Shown: in pieces, positions 58,043 through 64,000 of the stretch
How the letters are laid out: the number at the start of each line of letters is the position of its first letter
Numbering within the stretch: the first letter of the stretch is position 1
Source of the DNA: Anaplasma phagocytophilum str. Webster
GTDB lineage: Bacteria > Pseudomonadota > Alphaproteobacteria > Rickettsiales > Anaplasmataceae
Direction: 5' to 3'
Assembly: GCF_000964685.1 (NCBI RefSeq)
Contig: NZ_LANS01000001.1
Coordinates: 248,001-312,000, forward strand
DNA length: 64,000 nt
Translations under genes and position numbers: made by a program
The notes under the pieces: model-generated
What the model saw: the letters and a program-made list of their open reading frames with translations, nothing else
Told to the model about the DNA's origin: nothing
Database searches by the model: none

Positions 58043-58436
58043 AGTAAACCCTGCAAGGTCGTAATGTCCTCTGGAGTACATACCGGGCATTTCAGCGGTT
58101 TCACCGCCTACAAGTGAAGCCCCGGCAGGTTTGCACCCATGAGATATCCCGCGTAACACTTCTAACGCGACAGAAGGGTCAAGAGCTCCAGTAGCAAAGT
58201 AATCAAGGAAGAACAAGGGCTTTGTACCTTGAGCAAGTACGTCATTTACACACATGGCTACTAGATCTACGCCGATGTGTTGATGTTGTCCTGTAGCCTG
58301 TGCTATCAACAACTTAGTGCCTACGCCGTCTATGGAGGATAGAAGTAAAGGAGTTGTGTCCAGCAGCGTATAAGTCGAACACTGCTCCAAAGCCTCCAAT
58401 TTCGGATATTACGTTATCACTTTTAGTTTCTTGCGA
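58043..58436 (-). pseudogene. Third purM copy: inverted, truncated, frameshifted
   Basis: Minus-strand match to purM codons ~24-155. It ends inside the region corresponding to GFTVGI and begins inside SQETKSDNV. About 8 bases (in the KYRSPL region, giving CACAACTCC) are missing, so the two halves are in different frames. It differs from copies A and B at several other positions, so it is older than that duplication. It joins directly to a p44 fragment at its right end. Confidence 0.92.
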
Positions 58437-58464
58437 GAATGGAATAAACAAAGCTGCATCCAGA

Positions 58465-58790
58465 CAGCAAACTTGTAGAATTGGCAGAAACGGTATGGAC
58501 AGTACTAAGACATATGGTGCGTAAAAGGAGTCTAAGCAGTATGTGCTGGAACAAGATATCTGGTAAGACAAGTGCTACTGCCAACACCATAGCTACAGAC
58601 CTAGTCAAGGCATTCTCCCACCCTGAAGAAAAAACCATCCCACGGCATAGAACCACAAAACACAGATCCTACCCCATGTCTTCTTATAATATAAAGAGCA
58701 ATCACCAGTGACTGGAATACTGACTAAAACTACTGACGGTGGTGAGGTTGTTGAGATTAGGGCGGTTCTTCTACCCCTTGAATGATAAAT
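58465..58790 (+). pseudogene. p44: Interrupted p44 fragment
   Basis: Reads CWNKISGKTSATANTIATDL, VKAFSHPEEKTI (58545-58636), then about 70 unrelated bases. It continues as VTGILTKTTDGGEVVEIRAV (58708-58770), i.e. the conserved 3' block KTIVAGLLAKTIEGGEVVEI split by an insertion between KTI and VAG. The upstream part contains the variable-region tail. Confidence 0.8.
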
Positions 58791-58955
58791 GCTCGTTATG
58801 ATCTTCTTAGTGGTTGTTTTATTTCGCCTACCAGCTTATCCATAGAGGCAATATTTACCCAAGAATACCAGAAAACAACTCAACCCGTCCCCAGAAATTA
58901 TCCGTAAAATACGCACATCTTATGATAAGAATAGCGCCCGGCTGTATAACCAGCA

Positions 58956-59576
58956 TTACAGAGCTAAAACCACCTCTACCAGCGCATTTTCTGGGTCATA
59001 ACGCAACGTAGCGCCGTACTCCTTACAGAGTAAGGTCATAAAGTACGCCTGTACGTTGTGTGTTGTGAGAGCGCAAGCATTCGCGTTTCCTAGTACACTC
59101 TCCACATCTTTATGAACAGATATCTCTTCAGCATCAAGCACTAGCCGTATCGCAACCATACTCTCTGTCTTAGAGATAGAGACAAACATCCCCTTTCCCC
59201 TTACCATAGCCATAGCAGAAAACAGCGCTGCTTGAACTAACAACCTGTTCACTTGCTCCACAAGCTTTGCGTCATAAAACTGCCCCTCAATACATAGGGA
59301 GAAAGAAGGAACACCCCTTTTCTTCAAATATTTTTCAATATGTTCCCTAGTAGTATCAAAACAGGAGTTATCCTCAGAAGCACTATAAGCCTGCCTAATC
59401 AGCCTAAATCTCGATATCATCTCAACAGCCGCTTCCTCTAGACAAACTCGTATATCATCGGATTCTGGATCATCTAAAAAGCATTCAATATAGCTCACTA
59501 CCGAACCCACAGAACCCGCAACATCATGCAGCAGCTTCGCTGCAAAAGCCTCCATGCTAGCCAGCTCTCCGGTCAT
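58956..59576 (-). CDS. chpT: ChpT-like histidine phosphotransferase
   Basis: A 206-residue protein. The N-terminal helix AFAAKLLHDVAGSVGSVVSY carries the phospho-accepting His17 in an H-D-x-x-G context, as in Caulobacter ChpT (L.HD...P..A...GL). EEAAVEMISRFRLIRQAYSA is the second helix. The C-terminal half resembles the histidine-kinase-like but ATP-less domain (LVEQVNRLLVQAALFSAMAM, ALTTHNVQAYFMTLLCKEYG). The family passes phosphate from CckA to CtrA (and CpdR). CckA and CtrA exist in Anaplasmataceae, so this would close the relay. It lies between the inverted purM fragment and purM copy B. Confidence 0.78.
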   Translation of the reverse strand: MTGELASMEAFAAKLLHDVAGSVGSVVSYIECFLDDPESDDIRVCLEEAAVEMISRFRLIRQAYSASEDNSCFDTTREHIEKYLKKRGVPSFSLCIEGQFYDAKLVEQVNRLLVQAALFSAMAMVRGKGMFVSISKTESMVAIRLVLDAEEISVHKDVESVLGNANACALTTHNVQAYFMTLLCKEYGATLRYDPENALVEVVLAL

Positions 59577-59697
59577 AATTACCCTAGTACGAAAGTAGCC
59601 AGAATTTTATAGTATGGGTATAGTTAATCAATAAATATTTTTGTACAAGTTTCACGCATCTAGTGTTACTCTCTCTCCACCAGGTGTGGCTGATTCT

Positions 59698-60732
59698 ATG
59701 AGTAAATACTTAGACTCGGGAGTAGATATTGCCTCTGCTGACAAGCTAGTAGGCGAAATAAAACAACTCTCGCAAGAAACTAAAAGTGATAACGTAGTAT
59801 CCGAAATTGGAGGTTTCGGCGCAGTGTTCGACTTATACGCTACCGGACACAAATATCGCTCTCCTTTACTTGTATCCTCTACAGACGGTGTAGGCACTAA
59901 GTTGTTGATAGCGCAGGCTACAGTACAACACCAACACATTGGCGTAGACCTAGTAGCAATGTGTGTAAATGACGTGCTTGCTCAAGGTGCAAAGCCCTTG
60001 TTCTTCCTCGATTACTTTGCTACCGGAGCTCTTGATCCTTCTGTCGCACTGGAAGTGTTACGCGGGATATCTCATGGATGCAAACTTGCTGGGGCTTCAC
60101 TTGTAGGCGGTGAAACCGCTGAAATGCCCGGTATGTACTCCAGAGGACATTACGACCTCGCAGGATTTACCGTAGGTATAGTTGAAAGAGAAGACATCTT
60201 GCCAAAACTAGATCTCATACAAGCTGGGGACGTAATACTTGGTCTACCTTCTTCGGGACTGCATTCAAATGGGTTTTCTCTAGTACGGAAAATCCTCAAG
60301 GACCTAGATATAGATTATTCTAGCCCGTGCCCCTTTAGCGAGAAAGAGCTTACCTGGGCAGATGTTCTTCTAGAACCCACTAGAATATACGTAAACTCGG
60401 TGCTACCTACCTGTCATCTCTTAAAAGCCATAGCACATATCACAGGAGGTGGGCTAGTACACAATGTTCCTCGAATATTACCAACTCATCTCGCTGCTGA
60501 AATACGTCAAGACTCCTGGCCAAAGCAGAACATATTTACCTGGTTAGAAGGTGCCGGAAATATTCCTAAGGAAGATATGCTAGAAACCTTTAACTGTGGT
60601 ATTGGTCTTGTATTAGTCACCGCAAGAGAAACTTCTGCAGAGTTAATGGCAATGTTGGCGGAACTAGGGGAAACAGCATACGTCATAGGGGCAGTAATCC
60701 CTAGAGGCGAAAAACCTGTAGTTTTAAGATAA
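59698..60732 (+). CDS. purM: Phosphoribosylformylglycinamidine cyclo-ligase, copy B
   Basis: The same 344-residue protein as copy A, with no difference seen. AGGTG and the ATG at 59698 lie within the duplicated block. Only ~65 bp of duplicated DNA precede the ATG, so a promoter for copy B would have to come from the chpT-purM intergenic region (59577-59697). Whether it is expressed cannot be judged. Confidence 0.93.
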   Translation: MSKYLDSGVDIASADKLVGEIKQLSQETKSDNVVSEIGGFGAVFDLYATGHKYRSPLLVSSTDGVGTKLLIAQATVQHQHIGVDLVAMCVNDVLAQGAKPLFFLDYFATGALDPSVALEVLRGISHGCKLAGASLVGGETAEMPGMYSRGHYDLAGFTVGIVEREDILPKLDLIQAGDVILGLPSSGLHSNGFSLVRKILKDLDIDYSSPCPFSEKELTWADVLLEPTRIYVNSVLPTCHLLKAIAHITGGGLVHNVPRILPTHLAAEIRQDSWPKQNIFTWLEGAGNIPKEDMLETFNCGIGLVLVTARETSAELMAMLAELGETAYVIGAVIPRGEKPVVLR

Positions 60733-60894
60733 CATGCTTGCAGCTCTTGACGCTGCTATACCTTCCAGGGGTTATATACTCTAAAAGTGATACGAGGCTG
60801 TAGCATATGGTATGCAGTATTGATATTGCTGCTTCGAACTATAAACGGCAAGGTTTTCGAGCATTGGTGCTACAGCCCCATAGCTATTTGGTCG

Positions 60895-61335
60895 CTACTT
60901 TGGATCGGCTGTTTCTTTATATATTTTGCCACCACAACCTACAAAACACGTAGCGTGGTCACTTTTGCATAGGTAGTCACATCTACTTGAACTACAAATA
61001 TTTCTTCTACTCGTATCATCCCCTATTTTGAAATCAAACCCTACTGACGTGCTACTACTATTGCAGCCATATTCTATCTCACACCTTGACTCACAGAATC
61101 CATCTCCTGCACATCCTGTATAACACGTTTCCCGCTTATGGAAACACTCTGACTCCCTTCTCTCTATCCTACTCCCACTACCTATTTTCGTCATGTCTTT
61201 TACTATGCCAACTATGTCTTTAACTACTCCCTCCCTTGATTCTTGTAGCTGGCATTCTTGCTTGCGTTTATCGCAGCCCCTTAGACAGTTGTTCCTCTCA
61301 TATACGCATTGCTCTACGCAGCGTTTGCCTTCTGC
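60895..61335 (-). pseudogene. 5'-truncated copy of the Cys-rich lipoprotein gene
   Basis: Same as 54455-54895 but cut off at the duplication boundary. The signal peptide, lipobox and first ~20 mature residues are absent; an internal ATG (61194) would give a 99-residue protein without export signal. The five-cysteine RNNCLRGCDKRKQEC region is at the broken edge. Confidence 0.88.
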
Positions 61336-61660
61336 ATTTGCATGGAAAGGAAGCGGCCTTACTAGTGCGTCTTAGCAATTTTGTGAAGAATTAGATCTAT
61401 ATAATAAGAATTGGCCTGCGGGAAAATACGAAAACATGGAAGCGGTAGTCCATCATTCAGCAGGTTTTGAAGGACTTTTGTACGGAAACAACGCTTGGAT
61501 ATGGGAGCCAAAACTGGCCTATATCTACCGGTAGCACACAAAAACCTATACAAAACGGCAACGCTATAGCTGTAGCTAAAGACCTAGTCAAGGAACTCAC
61601 TCCTGAAGAAAAAACCACAGTGGCTGGTCTTAGTCAAAACTATCGAATGGTTGATAGCAG
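61336..61660 (+). pseudogene. p44: Two joined partial p44 variable regions
   Basis: First piece: FCEELDLYNKNWPAGKYENM (near 61380-61440). Second piece: FCTETTLGYGSQNWPISTGS, then NGNAIAVAKDLVKELTPEEK, TTVAGL. Both contain the N-W-P motif of the p44 variable region's end, so two variable-region tails are fused in tandem. The 3' block decays after VAGL and runs into the end of xerC. Confidence 0.8.
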
Positions 61661-62596
61661 TTATGCGGAACTGTTCTTTTTTACAGTTTGCGGATGAAAT
61701 CCCATGTAATTGTCTATTATACTCTTATGATCTAAGTGCGTGTATATCTGCGTAGTCGATAGGTTTTCATGACCAAGTAGCTCTTGAATCACTCTGATGT
61801 CTGCGCCTTCTAAAAACAAGTGAGTAGCAAAGCTATGTCGCAGTGCATGGGGTGTTGTACTCTCAGGCAAACCCATATTTCTACGTAATGCCTGCATTCT
61901 ATGTGCAAAGTATGTTCTATCAAGCACTTTACCACGCACCCCTAAAAATACATATGATGCCTTATTTCCGCACCCCGTACCATGAAATGGGCAACTCTCT
62001 ACATACCCGTCTAATAACTTTTGCACCCAGGGCAAGATAGGAATTATTCTCTCCTTCTTCCCCTTACCCAATACACGTACTGCATCAGCTTCTAGATCAC
62101 CAAATCGCAATCCCACAGCTTCACTTATTCTTAAGCCACAACCGTACAGTAAGGCAACAATTGCGGCGTCCCTTCGCGATGTCCAATGGATATTTTCACT
62201 AACCATCTTGAGTACATGTGACTTTTCCAAAACCTTTGGTAAGCCCTTGCGTACTATGGGGTTTACAATATGGAATACAACGTCGTTTTTAATACCGTGG
62301 TTCCTTTGCAAATAGCGGAAAAAATTCCGTATAGCCGAAATAGCACGCAAATTAGATACTGACTGCTTTCCCTGGTTGCAGCGTATAGTAATCCACCGTC
62401 TAAACTCCGTCATGGGAAGGTTTTCCATCTCTGTAATCAGCACAACGCTCTTCTCCTGTCTTAGACCATACACAACCTGGAGAAAATCCCGTATATCCCT
62501 TAAATATGCTGCTACCGTATGCTTGGAGTACCTTTTTTCCTCTTCTAAACACTTAACCCAAGCATCAACAACGTCATATAAGTTTGTCACAGCCAC
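61661..62596 (-). CDS. xerC: Tyrosine recombinase XerC/XerD family
   Basis: About 311 residues. It resolves chromosome dimers at dif with its partner. SAM-like N-domain with YSKHTVAAYLRDIRDFLQ. Catalytic residues are visible: Arg in CGLRISEAVGLRFGDL near 150, Lys in RVLGKGKKERIIPI, HxxR in TPHALRHSFATHLFLEGADI near 255, LGHENLSTTQIYTHL with the final His and the Tyr nucleophile. The start is probably the GTG at 62596, preceded by GTGAGGATT; the frame opens at TTG 62620. The last ~10 codons (HPQTVKKNSS) touch the p44 fragment. It is more like XerC than XerD, but this is not certain. Confidence 0.9.
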   Translation of the reverse strand: MAVTNLYDVVDAWVKCLEEEKRYSKHTVAAYLRDIRDFLQVVYGLRQEKSVVLITEMENLPMTEFRRWITIRCNQGKQSVSNLRAISAIRNFFRYLQRNHGIKNDVVFHIVNPIVRKGLPKVLEKSHVLKMVSENIHWTSRRDAAIVALLYGCGLRISEAVGLRFGDLEADAVRVLGKGKKERIIPILPWVQKLLDGYVESCPFHGTGCGNKASYVFLGVRGKVLDRTYFAHRMQALRRNMGLPESTTPHALRHSFATHLFLEGADIRVIQELLGHENLSTTQIYTHLDHKSIIDNYMGFHPQTVKKNSSA

Positions 62597-62620
62597 AACA
62601 ATCCTCACCCCATTCTGCAA

Positions 62621-62960
62621 AGGATGCTATGCTATATACTCACTGTGTCATAGGCTTTTGTATTGGTTAGTCAGTTTTGACTTCACAATATTTCAATTAT
62701 ACATACGCTGTTCATGGAACTGAGTGTGCAGAACAGAATCTTCACGCTACGCAGAACTCTGTACTATCGCAGATATTCTGCATACACATAAAGCCAAATT
62801 GGTGCCATGCATAACATTCTATCAGGTTTGTACAAAGCTTAATGAATTATTACTACCAAAAACATTTGTACTTTTAGCAAGATGGTACTAGAAAGTTTTT
62901 TCTATTGATAAACCATAGCCTACGCTATACCATGCTGACGTGTATTTTTTGGCAGGCTAG
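62621..62960. other. Spacer between xerC and gpsA
   Basis: No gene or remnant recognised. The divergent promoters of both genes should lie here. No dif-like site was recognised. Confidence 0.5.
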
Positions 62961-63935
62961 GTGCGGGTCACAGTTTTAGGAGCGGGCGCGTTTGGGACAG
63001 CCTTGTCTGTTGCGCTTTATAATTCATGCTGTAGCGTTGCTCTTTGGAGCAGGAATAAACGTGTACTGGAAGAGTTGCGCAATACTGGCATGAACAGCCT
63101 ATATTTACCAGGCTGTCTTGTGCCAAAAGAAATAGAGCTTATACCCGATGTTGAGAGTGCGCTGAAGTGTGCTTCTGTGCTGTTGCTGTGTGTTCCAACA
63201 CAGGAGTTACGCAACTTGTGTAATGACGTGAGAAATACTGCTGCACTGGATGCTTCTGTGCCGGTGCTCGTGTGTAGTAAGGGCATTGAGAATAAGTCTT
63301 TGAAATTTGCTGGAGAAGTGATAGAGGAACTTTTACCTGATAATCCAGTGTTTGTTTTGTCAGGTCCTGCACTTGCGAAAGAGATGGTTCGTGGGCTCCC
63401 CTGCGCAATGGTGCTTGCAGGACGGGATGAATCTCTTGCAGCATCGCTCGCTGAAAAACTAAGCAGTGCTGTCATGTCCATAGCTCCTAGTACCGACTAT
63501 GTAGGAGTGCAGATTGGTTCAGTACTAAAAAATATTATTGCCATCGCATGTGGCATAGTCATAGGAAAAGGGCTAGGGTACAACGCTAGCGCCATGGTAG
63601 TAGTGCGGGGCATTGCCGAAATACAGGCTGTAAGCACGGCGAAATCTGAGAGTGTCGACCTATCTACCATAATAGGTCTTGCGTGTTTGGGAGATTTAGT
63701 TCTCACCTGCACATCTGCAAGTTCCCGCAACATGTCCTTTGGTCTTGCCATCGGAAAAGGACAGGATATTGCCTCACGTAATGATAGCCTGGTCGAAGGC
63801 GCAGAAAGCGCGCAATCTATAGATCGCTTGAGTAATACACTAGGTATTCATCTTCCAGTATGCTCTGCAATAGCAAAACTTCTAAGAGGTGAGTTGGATA
63901 CTGATCAAGTAATTAACCAATTACTGTTCGCATAA
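62961..63935 (+). CDS. gpsA: Glycerol-3-phosphate dehydrogenase [NAD(P)+]
   Basis: A 324-residue enzyme reducing DHAP to sn-glycerol 3-phosphate for phospholipids. GTG start 62961. The dinucleotide-binding N-terminus VTVLGAGAFGTALSVAL, CSKGIENKSL near 112, VLSGPALAKEMVRGLPCAMV near 132, the catalytic Lys in GSVLKNIIAIACGIVIG near 190 and LACLGDLVLTCTS near 240 are all present. Full length. Confidence 0.95.
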   Translation: MRVTVLGAGAFGTALSVALYNSCCSVALWSRNKRVLEELRNTGMNSLYLPGCLVPKEIELIPDVESALKCASVLLLCVPTQELRNLCNDVRNTAALDASVPVLVCSKGIENKSLKFAGEVIEELLPDNPVFVLSGPALAKEMVRGLPCAMVLAGRDESLAASLAEKLSSAVMSIAPSTDYVGVQIGSVLKNIIAIACGIVIGKGLGYNASAMVVVRGIAEIQAVSTAKSESVDLSTIIGLACLGDLVLTCTSASSRNMSFGLAIGKGQDIASRNDSLVEGAESAQSIDRLSNTLGIHLPVCSAIAKLLRGELDTDQVINQLLFA

Positions 63936-64000
63936 TTTCAGAACCTGAACTTCATATGCTCTAAAAAGCTTTTTAATGGATGCTAGCACGAATACTGATG

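Larger units (their letters stand above)
59633..61335. repeat. 1.7 kb direct duplication, copy B
   Basis: Same as 53193-54895, offset 6,440. Left boundary lies 56 bases from the divergent chpT start, right boundary passes directly into p44 sequence. Confidence 0.95.

Noticed and set aside
63961-63975. TAAAAAGCTTTTTA palindrome after gpsA as a terminator
   Set aside because: AT-only stem too weak and the T run is part of the stem; the window ends before it can be judged.

Overview
The window is almost certainly a piece of the Anaplasma phagocytophilum chromosome, or that of a very close relative. The evidence is several silent p44/msp2 donor cassettes with the conserved flanks KELAYDVVTGQTD and KTIVAGLLAKTIEGGEVVEIRA, an Anaplasmataceae-type set of single-copy genes, moderate GC, long spacers full of decayed gene pieces, and no phage or insertion sequence. 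No tRNA and no CRISPR array was seen.

Layout. Positions 1-8.3 kb hold a band-7/SPFH gene running off the left edge, an ankyrin-repeat exported protein, an AddA-like helicase without its nuclease domain, a quinone oxidoreductase, and a type I secretion ABC transporter with a tail of four ~89-residue repeats. Positions 8.5-20.5 kb hold folP, a 1.5 kb graveyard (folP 3' end, ribB, valS and carB 5' end remnants), carB, fumC with a clear terminator, coaB, pyrC, lipB and radC. Positions 20.5-33.7 kb hold groES-groEL, an SDR oxidoreductase, clpB, two orphan polytopic membrane proteins, an exported intradiol-dioxygenase-fold protein, pepA and purN. Positions 34.0-37.1 kb are a p44 donor array. Next come purQ, mnmG, glpX, an M23-fold lipoprotein, a PAS_5 protein, bioB, an 18-copy heptanucleotide repeat and rnpB. 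Positions 46.4-47.3 kb are a second p44 array. Then come purL, folK, a purL fragment, purM copy A, a Cys-rich lipoprotein, a BepA-like M48/TPR protease, rsfS, a PAS plus degenerate GGDEF protein, an inverted purM fragment, a p44 fragment, chpT, purM copy B with a truncated lipoprotein gene, another p44 fragment, xerC and gpsA.

How the genes work together. De novo nucleotide synthesis is well represented: purN, purQ, purL and purM for purines, carB and pyrC for pyrimidines. So are folate (folP, folK), CoA (coaB), biotin (bioB) and lipoate (lipB), which fits an obligate intracellular bacterium that keeps nucleotide and cofactor synthesis. groESL and clpB supply chaperones. chpT links to the CckA-CtrA phosphorelay.

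Two structural themes stand out. First, many spacers contain decayed copies of the nearest end of a neighbouring gene (folP, carB, pyrC, lipB, SDR, purL, an M48 gene). Second, the purine genes sit right beside the p44 donor arrays, and a 1.7 kb block with purM is present twice with no difference noticed, plus a third inverted decayed purM piece, all joined to p44 fragments. These suggest that the recombination serving p44 antigenic variation also shuffles nearby housekeeping genes.
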